Shown one piece after another: positions 17,103 through 25,277 of a stretch of DNA of 29,473 nt. Position numbers and translations under genes: made by a program. Under the pieces are notes generated by a model. It searched no databases and was not told the DNA's origin. It saw nothing but the letters and a program-made list of their open reading frames with translations. The DNA lies in contig NZ_SUTK01000021.1 in the NCBI RefSeq assembly GCF_015062905.1, positions 1 through 29,473 on the forward strand, read 5' to 3'. This DNA is from Methanobrevibacter thaueri. Its GTDB lineage: Archaea; Methanobacteriota; Methanobacteria; Methanobacteriales; Methanobacteriaceae. Numbering within the stretch: the first letter of the stretch is position 1; each line of letters opens with the position of its first letter.

Positions 17103-20100
17103 TTGATTAGACATCACATATTATTGTTGATTGCGCTGTTGCTTTTGATATTCATTATCCCTTCAAGTCATGCGATGGATAACCAAACCTGGGACTTGAT
17201 TGAAATTGAGGACAATCAGACAGCAATTTCAACGGTTGATGAAGATATTTTGGCTGCAAGTAATGACTATTATTTCAATTCATCACTGGAAGACGACAAT
17301 GGTGATGGAAGCTTTCAAAATCCCTACAAATATCTGACTGCAGAGAGGATCAAGGGAAACTGCAACATTCACCTGACTGACGGTGAATACGTTTTGGACG
17401 ATTCAAAATCAATTGAAAGGGTAAATATCATCGGATCCACTCCGACCAAAACTATAATTAAATATGATGGAGTAGGATTCACAGTAAATTCATTCTTATC
17501 TTTAACAAACGTTACATTAACGGATATGTCAATAACAAATCATGGAAGCGTTAATGCAACAAATACAATTTTTAATTGTGGATATGGCAGTAAGGCGGAC
17601 AGTTATGGAAACAATTACGGTGGAGCAATCTACACCTCGGATACCAATGCCAATTCCAAAGTGACAATATCAAACTGCACATTCAAAGAGGGATATGCTG
17701 TTTATGGCGGAGCTATCTACATGGGAACCGGTCAACTGAGCATATCCAATTCCCAATTCATCAACAACTATGCATATAACTTTGGAGGGGCTATAGCATG
17801 TGAAAACACATTAAACGTTACAGTTTCAAAATCAAAATTCATCAGCGGCCGCTCCATTGATGATGCTGGAGGTGCAATATATGTCAAGTCATCTCCAATC
17901 ACAATCAGTTACTGCGATTTCATAAACTGTTCCGCAACATTTGGCGGGGCGATTACAACTCTCAATGGGGATGTGAAGCTGAATCATGTTACTGTAATCA
18001 ACAATTCCGCAAAATGGGATGGCGGTGCAATTTATCACATGTACGGCAAGTTCTCTTCAACAAACGGATATTACAATAACAATTCAGCCAGAAACGGTGG
18101 AGCCCTATATATCGACAATTCATCAGATCTGCTTTTGATATCAAACATTTTTGAATCCAACCGGGCAAATATTCAGGCAGGTGCAATATTTTCAATCCTG
18201 AATAATTTACGTGTATCGCTAACAGGAAACACTTATAAAAACAATAATGCACCTATAAATAAGGATTATCTGGACACTTCTGACCTAAATGCAAATATAG
18301 GAAACGGAAACTATAGCAATTACCTGATTTCAAATGAGGAGATAATCGATATTCCAAGCCGTTACAGCCTGGTTGAAAATGGATTGACAACCATGGTGAA
18401 AGACCAGCAGTCAAGCGGTAACTGTTGGGCATTCACAGCAATGGCAGTTCTGGAATCCTGCCTTAAAAAAGCTACAGGAATGGAATTTGACCTTTCCGAG
18501 GAAAACATGAAAAACCTTATTGCACTCTATTCAGATTATGGATGGAAAATGGATACCAATGAAGGAGGATACGATTCCATGCCGTTCGGATATTTTGCAA
18601 GCTGGCTGGGTCCTATCAACGAATCCTCTGATGTGTTCGATGACAAATCTGTTCTGTCTCCTGTCTTAAACAGCATTTTGCACATCCAGAATATATTGCT
18701 CTTAAAAAGGGACAATTACACAGACAATGATGCAATAAAGACTGCAATATTGAAATATGGGGCTGTCGGAACCTCCATCTACTTTGACACTTACTACCTG
18801 AACAACGGAAAGGACTATTTCACATGGGCATTATACCCATCAAACCATGCGGTGACAATCGTCGGATGGGACGATAACTATTCCAGGGACAACTTTTATT
18901 TCGGAAGCTATGCCGACGGCGATGGTGCATGGATTGTAAAGAACAGCTGGGGACCTAATTGGGGAGACAACGGATACTTCTACGTGTCTTATTATGACGA
19001 ATCCTTTGCAAAGCCTGGCGTGGAAGGAATAGCATACACCTTCGTTTTGAATGAAACCATGAAATATGACAAGAACTATCAGTATGACATTGCAGGAAAG
19101 ACCGGTTATCTGCATGACGACAGGACTGCGGTGTGGTACAAGAACAAGTTTACAGCAGAGGGCAACGAAATTCTTTCAGGAGTCTCAACATATTTTGAGA
19201 AGTTCACCAACTGGACTGTGTCAGTTTATGTAAACAATGTCTTGAAGACAACTAAAAGCGGAAGTTCACAGGCGGGATATTACACATTCCATCTGGACGA
19301 TATCGTTCCGCTGTATGAAGGTGATGTCTTTGAGATAGTGTTCAACACAACCAGCGATAGGTTATCCAGCGTTCCGATTTCAGAAATTGCCTCACTCAAC
19401 AAGGCTATTTACTATCCTGAAATATCTTATGTAAGTTACGATGGAGTAAACTGGCAGGACTTGTTCTATCTGTCAAAAACATATGCCCTGCATACCTACA
19501 AGTCCCAAGTGGCATGCATCAAGGCGTTTACAGTGCTGGCGGATTACAATACCACAACCGCAATAAGCGTTGTCAACGGCAGCATTGAGATAAGTGTTAA
19601 AGACCAGTTCAGCAATCCCGTTAAAGCAGGTGAAGTCATAGTTAATTTAAGCGGAAATGTCCAAACATTCAAGCTGAATGGTGGAAAGGTTCAAGTGCCG
19701 ATTAGTCTGGTTGATGGAATCTATGACATTGACGCTACATACAATGGAGAGAATTACAGTTCATCCAAGGGAAGTTACGAATTGGAAATTATGTTGAATG
19801 TGGATTTGGCCAAGGATAATGTTTTTACCTACAATTCAGATTACAGGATTATTTTATCCGACCAGTTCGGCAATCCTATTTCCGGAAAGACAATGATTTT
19901 GAACCTAAACAATTATCAGTATAATCTGACCAGCGATGTTAATGGAGTAATGACATTCAATTTAAGATTGGGCGTTGGAAAATATGATTTGGTTCTTATA
20001 AACCCTTTTAACAACGATAACATCACCCGAGCCATTCAGATTATTCCCCGCTTGAGTGACAATCGGGATGTTGTAATGTACTACGGGTCAAATAAGGTCT

Positions 20101-20558
20101 TTAAAGTCAGGGTTCATGATGACAACGGCAATATCCTCAAAGGGGAACCGATCAAAATCATGATAGGTGGAAAGTCATACATTGCCAAAAGCGATAAAGA
20201 CGGTTTTGCCAGTGTCAAATTGAATAAATTGGCAGCAAAAACCTACTCCGTAACTGTTGATTATAAGGGATTCAAGGTTTCCAATAAAATAAAAATCAAG
20301 CCTACACTAACGGCTAAGAACAAGTCAATTAAAAAGGGCAAGGTTTTAAAATTCACTGCAAAGCTTGTCAACTCCAACGGAAAGGCTTTGAAAGGCAAAA
20401 AGATTACCTTTAAAATCAAAAACAAAAAATACACTGCAAAAACAAATAAGAAAGGAGTTGCAACAGTCAAAATCAAAAAGTTGAAGGTGGGCAAGTATAC
20501 AATACTGACCAGCTTTAAAGGCGTCAAAATAAAAAATAAAATAACTATTAGAAAATAG
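17103..20558 (+). CDS. Secreted adhesin-like protein with papain-type (C1) cysteine peptidase domain
   Basis: The likely start is TTG 17103. GGAGG (17091-17095) is 7 nt from it but only 1 nt from the in-frame ATG 17097. The product is about 1151 residues. A signal peptide (HHILLLIALLLLIFII, cleavage near residue 24) is followed by a beta-helix with GGAIY/FGGAI repeats (~50-390) and then a C1-type peptidase domain (~415-650). This has Q435 for the oxyanion hole, Cys441 in SSGNCWAF, His582 in NHAVTIVGW and Asn614 in VKNSWG. The Cys of the classical QGxCGSC disulfide is Ser. After it come a lectin-like beta domain (~655-805), several Ig-like repeats (~810-1065) and a lysine-rich Ig-like tail like that of the upstream adhesin. 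The catalytic set is complete, so proteolysis is expected; the target is unknown. No separate propeptide is seen. Confidence 0.92.
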   Translation: MIRHHILLLIALLLLIFIIPSSHAMDNQTWDLIEIEDNQTAISTVDEDILAASNDYYFNSSLEDDNGDGSFQNPYKYLTAERIKGNCNIHLTDGEYVLDDSKSIERVNIIGSTPTKTIIKYDGVGFTVNSFLSLTNVTLTDMSITNHGSVNATNTIFNCGYGSKADSYGNNYGGAIYTSDTNANSKVTISNCTFKEGYAVYGGAIYMGTGQLSISNSQFINNYAYNFGGAIACENTLNVTVSKSKFISGRSIDDAGGAIYVKSSPITISYCDFINCSATFGGAITTLNGDVKLNHVTVINNSAKWDGGAIYHMYGKFSSTNGYYNNNSARNGGALYIDNSSDLLLISNIFESNRANIQAGAIFSILNNLRVSLTGNTYKNNNAPINKDYLDTSDLNANIGNGNYSNYLISNEEIIDIPSRYSLVENGLTTMVKDQQSSGNCWAFTAMAVLESCLKKATGMEFDLSEENMKNLIALYSDYGWKMDTNEGGYDSMPFGYFASWLGPINESSDVFDDKSVLSPVLNSILHIQNILLLKRDNYTDNDAIKTAILKYGAVGTSIYFDTYYLNNGKDYFTWALYPSNHAVTIVGWDDNYSRDNFYFGSYADGDGAWIVKNSWGPNWGDNGYFYVSYYDESFAKPGVEGIAYTFVLNETMKYDKNYQYDIAGKTGYLHDDRTAVWYKNKFTAEGNEILSGVSTYFEKFTNWTVSVYVNNVLKTTKSGSSQAGYYTFHLDDIVPLYEGDVFEIVFNTTSDRLSSVPISEIASLNKAIYYPEISYVSYDGVNWQDLFYLSKTYALHTYKSQVACIKAFTVLADYNTTTAISVVNGSIEISVKDQFSNPVKAGEVIVNLSGNVQTFKLNGGKVQVPISLVDGIYDIDATYNGENYSSSKGSYELEIMLNVDLAKDNVFTYNSDYRIILSDQFGNPISGKTMILNLNNYQYNLTSDVNGVMTFNLRLGVGKYDLVLINPFNNDNITRAIQIIPRLSDNRDVVMYYGSNKVFKVRVHDDNGNILKGEPIKIMIGGKSYIAKSDKDGFASVKLNKLAAKTYSVTVDYKGFKVSNKIKIKPTLTAKNKSIKKGKVLKFTAKLVNSNGKALKGKKITFKIKNKKYTAKTNKKGVATVKIKKLKVGKYTILTSFKGVKIKNKITIRK

Positions 20559-20592
20559 TGAAATTTAGGTTTGCTTCATTTATTTTTTTAAA

Positions 20593-20637
20593 TTTAGCAA
20601 TATCTAAATTTTATTCCTTTTTTTAGTAATAACTAAA
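20593..20637 (+). promoter_or_regulatory. Two tandem TTTAG-N6-CTAAA palindromes
   Basis: TTTAG-CAATAT-CTAAA occupies 20593-20608 (extendable to AAATTTAG/CTAAATTT) and TTTAG-TAATAA-CTAAA occupies 20622-20637. They start 29 bp apart, nearly three helical turns, and lie just upstream of a TATA box. The same palindrome with GCATAC in the middle occurs at 24086. The form TTAGG...CCTAA of that third copy recalls DtxR/IdeR-type metal-repressor boxes. Assignment to a particular regulator is inference. Confidence 0.6.
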
Positions 20638-20651
20638 TTTTTTACCGAATA

Positions 20652-20660
20652 ATTTATATA
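20652..20660 (+). promoter_or_regulatory. TATA box of the GNAT-like/zinc-ribbon gene
   Basis: TTTATATA is a near-perfect methanogen box A. Its position predicts transcription starting near 20683, about 20 nt before ATG 20703. Confidence 0.6.
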
Positions 20661-20702
20661 TGGCTCAATCTAATATAATCATAATTAAAAATGAGGAATA
20701 TA

Positions 20703-22148
20703 ATGAATATTATTTCAAGAAATGATGGCACCCAGAGGGTATTTTTAAGCGAAGGCACATTGAATGTTTCTGAGATATTGCAGGAATATTATCCCGAAAT
20801 CTATGATTCCATTCAAAAGGAAGGGTTCATATTAAAGTACAGCCAATGCAACCTATTCAAGGAACTGATTTTTGAAAATAATGTTGTAGGATTCTGTTCA
20901 TATGATTTTTCAAGGGAATTCATGACTCTGGCACTGAACAACATCTATGTTTTGCCGAAGTACAGGGGAAATTCATTCCTTTTAAATGAGCTTACATCAA
21001 CAATGGCCGAACAGAACAAGCCAAGCATTATGGAACCGACCAGGCTGATTGTTGAACTGCTGATTGAATATGGTTTTTCCTCAAAAATCACCGACAACAT
21101 TGTTGCAAGTGCCATTGAGTTTGTAGTTCCTGCCGATCATGTCCTTTCAAATGGGGAGTATGGCCTTGAGGAACTGTCCACCCATTTCTATGACCTTGAC
21201 ATCTGTGCCAGCATCCATATCCTTGATGCCGAAAGGTCACATGTTGCCTATAGCGCCCCATTGAATTATGACATCATTCATTATGATTGCATTGAATATA
21301 GAAATGGCCTTTGCGATGATTATTTCATGGATATTTCCCAAATATTCAAGGACAGGGATGTTGAAATCATGAACGTTATCCTTGATTTGGAGGAGAATCT
21401 GCCATTAAAAACCTATACTCTTGATGAAATCATTGGTCCGGAGGGTGAATTTTCATTTTATATCCAATCCATGATTGATGATGCTCACATCACTCAACAG
21501 AAGGCACTGGAGATTAAAAGCCAAATCAGGGAGGAATATGAAGCGGGAATGATATTGAATGATTCGCTTCTTATCCGGTTGGCATACCTCTTTGATGAAA
21601 ACCATGATGGGAGGATTACATTGCATGATGACGTCTGCCCATATTGCGGCATGCCCACTGATACCCATGACAGGTTCTGCCATTTCTGTGGGATAAACCT
21701 GGATTATGACTTTGATGAAATGGAAAATGCTCTGTTCAATTCAATCAGTCATGAAAAAAGCGATTTTGAAGAGGATATCAGATTCATCGCATACAAGTTC
21801 CTAAAGATGATTGAAGAAAAAATAGATATGGATTATGCCATATTCGCTATTGAAAATACCTATAACATCAATTGGAATGAGCTGAATGGGTTTTTGGATG
21901 TTAACGGCTATTTTGCCCAGGATCATATTACTCCTGAAGGATGCGGATTTCTAAAGTCACATCCTCTTCATTTCTGGAATAAATATCACATGGAAATAAT
22001 CGATTACACTGATTTTGAAAACTATTTCTATATTCATGAAGACTTAGCTTCTATAGAAATTTGTTTAAATTATCTCAATAAATTTGAAAAAGATGAATAT
22101 ATTATAGACATTATTAATGAAATTAAAAAAGATTGTTCAAATTTTTGA
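20703..22148 (+). CDS. Unknown protein: GNAT-like N-domain, EF-hand-like loop and zinc ribbon
   Basis: About 481 residues, without signal peptide or membrane segments. Residues ~55-135 resemble a GNAT acetyltransferase: NNIYVLPKYRGNSFLLNEL (~79-97) looks like motif A with a shortened RGNS in place of RxxGxG/A, so CoA binding may be lost. In the middle, DENHDGRITLHD (residues 298-309) fits the 12-residue EF-hand/dockerin calcium-loop pattern. It is followed directly by a four-Cys zinc ribbon, CPYC-x10-CHFC (C312, C315, C326, C329). The acidic helical C-terminus has no known motif. I prefer ATG 20703 over 20691 because GAGG at 20693-20696 then has a 6-nt spacing. Two palindromic operators and a TATA box lie upstream. 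I do not recognise a named family. Confidence 0.7.
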   Translation: MNIISRNDGTQRVFLSEGTLNVSEILQEYYPEIYDSIQKEGFILKYSQCNLFKELIFENNVVGFCSYDFSREFMTLALNNIYVLPKYRGNSFLLNELTSTMAEQNKPSIMEPTRLIVELLIEYGFSSKITDNIVASAIEFVVPADHVLSNGEYGLEELSTHFYDLDICASIHILDAERSHVAYSAPLNYDIIHYDCIEYRNGLCDDYFMDISQIFKDRDVEIMNVILDLEENLPLKTYTLDEIIGPEGEFSFYIQSMIDDAHITQQKALEIKSQIREEYEAGMILNDSLLIRLAYLFDENHDGRITLHDDVCPYCGMPTDTHDRFCHFCGINLDYDFDEMENALFNSISHEKSDFEEDIRFIAYKFLKMIEEKIDMDYAIFAIENTYNINWNELNGFLDVNGYFAQDHITPEGCGFLKSHPLHFWNKYHMEIIDYTDFENYFYIHEDLASIEICLNYLNKFEKDEYIIDIINEIKKDCSNF

Positions 22149-22284
22149 TTAAATTTATTATTTTAGTTTATTTTATGAAATTCTGTTCCTTTATAGTCAT
22201 TTTTAAAAAATAATATTTTTATATTATTAAAATCAAATATTAAACTGTACATATTAAAATTAATTTATTTTAAATTGATTAAAA

Positions 22285-22293
22285 TTTTATAAA
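22285..22293 (+). promoter_or_regulatory. TATA box of the antiporter gene
   Basis: TTTTATAAA lies about 27-35 nt before ATG 22320, predicting a leader of only a few nucleotides. A weak GGTG at 22307-22310 may act as RBS if the leader is longer. Confidence 0.45.
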
Positions 22294-22319
22294 TGTATAG
22301 GAAAATGGTGTGATAATAA

Positions 22320-24056
22320 ATGAATGACAAAATGAAATTAGGTTTAATTGCAGCTTTTTCAATTATTGCTCTTTTCGTTCTATCATTATGGATTTCTTCA
22401 ACACCTGCCGGTGCTGACAATTCAGTGAGGTTCGGCATACTGACATTGCTGCCTCCTCTTATTGCTATTGCGCTGGCATTCATAACCAAAGAGACAATAC
22501 TCTCTTTATTCATCGGGGTATTTGTTGGGGAATTCATGTTGAGCGTAAACGATATAAACATCGTTTCAACAATAGTAAATGCATTCCTGAATATGTGTGT
22601 GCAGATCATCAATTGTATGGCTGACCCTTGGAATGCTGGAATCATCCTTCAATGTTTGCTTATTGGTGGTATCATCCAATTGGTGACAAAGATGGGAGGG
22701 GCAAAGGCTCTTGCAGATGCATTTGCAAAAAGGGCTGACACTCCTAGAAAAGCTCAATTATTCACATGGTTATTAGGATTATGTGTATTCTTTGACGATT
22801 ATGCAAACTCCTTGATTGTTGGTCCTATTATGAGACCTGTAATGGACAAGCTCCATGTATCTAGACAAAAATTAGCATTTGTAGTTGACGCAACTGCAGC
22901 ACCTGTGGCTGGTATTGCTATTATCTCCACTTGGATCGGTTTGGAAATCAGTTTGATTGCAGCTGGTTTCAAATCTGTTGGAGTAACTAATATTACCGGT
23001 TTTGGAATTTTCCTACAGACTATTCCGTACAGGTTCTATAACATATTTATCTTGATTTTTATCGTAATTTCCGCTATGACCCTATATGAATTCGGTCCAA
23101 TGAAAAAGGCGGAACAGGAAGCTCGTGCCAGAAAAGATGATGAAGAGATTATGGTATTAGAAGCTCCTGGATTTGAGGAAGTCAAACCAGTTGAAGGCAT
23201 AAAACTATCCGTTTGGAATGCAATTATCCCTATCGGTACTCTGATTATCGGTGCACTCATTGCATTTTACTGGAGCGGATACACTACTATTTTAGGTGGG
23301 GAAGACCAGGCACTCATTGCAATCATGAAGTCCTCTCCATTATCATTCAATGGTATCTACACTGCATTATCCCAATCAGATGCATCCGTTGCCCTTTTCC
23401 AGGCAGCTCTATTGGCTTCAATTGTAGCCATTGTGATGGCTGTCGGTGAAAGGATTCTTACCATTGAGGATGCAATATCCGAATGGATTGGAGGTATGAA
23501 GACAATTACCATTACCGGAGTAATCTTGCTTCTTGCATGGTCACTCGGTGCCGTTATCGGTGAGGTCGGAACTGCAGATTATCTGGTAGGAGTTCTGAGC
23601 AGCACAATACCTGCCTTTATCGTGCCGTCATTGATTTTCGTTTTGGGAGCATTGATATCCTTTGCGACAGGTACTTCCTATGGTACAATGAGTATCCTGA
23701 TGCCTCTTGCTATTCCACTTGCATGGGCAATCAGTTCAGGAGACATGTCCTTTACAATCGTTGCAACAAGTGGTGTATTGACCGGAGCAATTTTCGGAGA
23801 CCACTGTTCCCCGATTTCAGATACAACAATCCTGTCATCCATGGGAACAAGCTGTAACCACATTGATCACGTTACCACCCAGATGTACTATTCAATTTTT
23901 GTTGGTATAATCACAATATTCATCGGTTATATCCCAGCAGGTTTAGGAGTTCCATTCTACTTCTCCTTGCCTATAGGTATCGTTGCAATGTACGTCGGTC
24001 TTAAACTGATTGGTGAAAAGGTAGATTTTGAAGAAGTTGGGGAAACATCCTCTTAA
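22320..24056 (+). CDS. nhaC: NhaC-family Na+/H+ antiporter
   Basis: A 578-residue polytopic membrane protein with roughly 11-13 hydrophobic segments. Hallmarks of the NhaC superfamily are FFDDYANSLIVGPIMRPV (~residues 155-172), the following DATAAPVAGIAIISTWIG, and the late GDHCSPISDTTILSSMGT. A hydrophilic charged loop near residues 261-290 (KKAEQEARARKDDEEI) faces the cytoplasm in related proteins. The protein probably exchanges Na+ for H+, linking to the sodium cycle that drives methanogen energy conservation; some family members instead exchange amines or organic acids with H+ or Na+. It is a single gene with its own promoter and a T-rich stretch after the stop (24062-24072). Confidence 0.88.
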   Translation: MNDKMKLGLIAAFSIIALFVLSLWISSTPAGADNSVRFGILTLLPPLIAIALAFITKETILSLFIGVFVGEFMLSVNDINIVSTIVNAFLNMCVQIINCMADPWNAGIILQCLLIGGIIQLVTKMGGAKALADAFAKRADTPRKAQLFTWLLGLCVFFDDYANSLIVGPIMRPVMDKLHVSRQKLAFVVDATAAPVAGIAIISTWIGLEISLIAAGFKSVGVTNITGFGIFLQTIPYRFYNIFILIFIVISAMTLYEFGPMKKAEQEARARKDDEEIMVLEAPGFEEVKPVEGIKLSVWNAIIPIGTLIIGALIAFYWSGYTTILGGEDQALIAIMKSSPLSFNGIYTALSQSDASVALFQAALLASIVAIVMAVGERILTIEDAISEWIGGMKTITITGVILLLAWSLGAVIGEVGTADYLVGVLSSTIPAFIVPSLIFVLGALISFATGTSYGTMSILMPLAIPLAWAISSGDMSFTIVATSGVLTGAIFGDHCSPISDTTILSSMGTSCNHIDHVTTQMYYSIFVGIITIFIGYIPAGLGVPFYFSLPIGIVAMYVGLKLIGEKVDFEEVGETSS

Positions 24057-24085
24057 CTTCATTATTTTTTTTAGTTTCAGTAAAA

Positions 24086-24112
24086 TTTAGGCATACCTAA
24101 AAATATTTATAT
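24086..24112 (+). promoter_or_regulatory. TTTAG-N6-CTAAA palindrome next to a TATA box
   Basis: TTTAG-GCATAC-CTAAA (24086-24101) is a 16-bp palindrome, TTTAGG/CCTAAA around CATA. A TATA box TTTATAT follows at 24106-24112. The predicted transcription start (~25 nt from the TATA centre) coincides with ATG 24134. An operator covering the BRE/TATA region would block TBP/TFB, as classical archaeal repressors do. A degenerate copy may lie at 24070-24085. Confidence 0.6.
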
Positions 24113-24133
24113 CATAAAGATCCAATTATTATC

Positions 24134-24178
24134 ATGGCCAGAAAACATTTGCCAATTTTTTGTGTTGGTGCCTACTAA
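24134..24178 (+). CDS. Candidate leaderless 14-residue peptide
   Basis: The ORF reads MARKHLPIFCVGAY and ends with TAA. It begins exactly where the upstream TATA box predicts the transcript to start, so a leaderless mRNA is plausible. There is no SD. The peptide is basic at the N-terminus and hydrophobic in the middle, with one Cys. It could be a real micropeptide, a leader peptide, or the 5' end of a regulated small RNA that happens to start with AUG. No gene in the correct orientation follows. Confidence 0.35.
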   Translation: MARKHLPIFCVGAY

Positions 24179-24419
24179 CCATTTAAATTCCAGTGCTTAT
24201 TCTCATTGGCATTAAATATCTGGTGTAATTCAAATATTCATATTATCCGTTAAAATCAATTCGTTCGATTTGTGAGTTCTATAAATTGCACGGGATATGG
24301 TTTTTTTGGCTGTTTAGGTAACTGAATCAGGAATAGACAGAAAACACGCAAACAACGATTCGGTTACAAATGAATATAAGGATGAATGATAGCATATGAA
24401 ACTATGCTATTATTTGTCC
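24134..24419 (+). ncRNA. Candidate regulated small RNA ending in a long hairpin
   Basis: From the predicted start near 24134 to the end of the hairpin is ~286 nt without an ordinary ORF. The hairpin pairs 24380-24396 with 24403-24419 (17 pairs, 6-nt loop TGAAAC). Three of the pairs are G-U on the plus-strand RNA and would be A-C mismatches on the other strand, which favours a structure in a plus-strand transcript. No T-run follows directly. The RNA is a hypothesis from promoter, operator and hairpin. Confidence 0.3.
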
Positions 24420-24456
24420 ATCCCCCTATTGTTTAGGTAATGTCAAAAAGAAAGAT

Positions 24457-25167
24457 CTAATAATATTCATCGCAGATATGCTTGTAAGTGCAGAATCTGC
24501 ATAAAAACTGTCTTTTAGGATAAAAATTTCCCGTATTTACCTGATATCTGACTTTATAGAATGTATCGATCGCGTCATTGATTTCAGATGAGTTCAGGTA
24601 CTTGCGCTTGTTATCATCTTCACATACGTCAAGCAGTCTCAAACGTCCGTTTTTTGTAAAGAATATTCCGACACTTGAAACGTTCCTGTCATACACATTT
24701 TCAACGAGCAGCTTATAATAGCACAGTTCAAGGCGATATTTTGAAAATTTTCCTGAATCGGTGGTCTTATAATCAATGACAACCAGATCTCCGTTTTCAT
24801 CCTCAAGAATAATGTCGCATATTCCTGAAAAGCGATGGTTCTCATCATGGAGATATTCCTCCTGGCTGAAGAGTTTATAGTCATTGTCCACGAAGACTTC
24901 CTTGAAAAACAGTCCCAAATTCTCAACATGTTCCGCAATGTCAGGTCCCATTTCCAAATCGTTGGCAATTTTGATAAGCTCATTTTTGATATTCAGATTG
25001 TCGAGTTCATCTCCGAACTTGTCGGCAAATGTTTCGGCCACAGAATGAACATCACTTCCCAAAACCATGTATTTATTGGGTTCGACTTCAATTTCATCGA
25101 TATACTGAAACTTGAACTCCAATGGGCATTTCAGGTAAGTATTTATTTTTGATTTTGATAATTTCAT
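24457..25167 (-). CDS. PD-(D/E)XK nuclease superfamily protein, RecB/Cas4-like with Fe-S cysteines
   Basis: A 236-residue stand-alone nuclease domain. LSKSKINTYLKCPLEF at the N-terminus, the motif-I-type His in LGSDVHSVAE, GICDIILED, and the core VIDYKTT (D-x-n-DxK) define the RecB/AddB-like exonuclease fold. Four cysteines (C14, C223, C226, C232) in the pattern C...CxxCx5C match the Fe-S clamp of AddB/Cas4-type nucleases. ATG 25167 gives the usual MKLSKSK start; an in-frame GTG at 25176 would add three residues. No SD is visible. No CRISPR array, cas gene or helicase lies nearby, so a role in DNA repair or processing is more likely than CRISPR adaptation. Confidence 0.85.
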   Translation of the reverse strand: MKLSKSKINTYLKCPLEFKFQYIDEIEVEPNKYMVLGSDVHSVAETFADKFGDELDNLNIKNELIKIANDLEMGPDIAEHVENLGLFFKEVFVDNDYKLFSQEEYLHDENHRFSGICDIILEDENGDLVVIDYKTTDSGKFSKYRLELCYYKLLVENVYDRNVSSVGIFFTKNGRLRLLDVCEDDNKRKYLNSSEINDAIDTFYKVRYQVNTGNFYPKRQFLCRFCTYKHICDEYY

Positions 25168-25277
25168 GGTAAGCACTAATGTTTGGTAAATTTGAATTAT
25201 TTGGTGGATTGATTAAATCATGTTCATTCCTAATTTTTTTCTAGTTTTTCAATATGATTCTAATGTTTCTGCAGTGG

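Larger units (their letters stand above)
24057..24456. other. 400-bp region with regulatory elements, a 14-codon ORF and a hairpin
   Basis: No ordinary protein gene fits between the antiporter and the minus-strand nuclease. The region holds the palindrome at 24086-24101, a TATA box, a leaderless mini-ORF (24134-24178) and a long hairpin (24380-24419). It also holds an 11-nt direct repeat TGTTTAGGTAA at 24311-24321 and 24430-24440. These are listed separately where possible. Confidence 0.6.

Noticed and set aside
22209..22228. An 8-bp inverted repeat AATAATAT/ATATTATT before the antiporter gene
   Set aside because: It contains only A and T in a very AT-rich gap, so it is easily explained by composition.
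23213..23449. A 78-codon plus-strand frame inside the antiporter gene
   Set aside because: It is a shifted frame of the membrane protein, rich in Cys, His and Arg, with no RBS.
24457..25167. A cas4 gene
   Set aside because: No other cas gene or array is present; stand-alone RecB-like nucleases share the same motifs.
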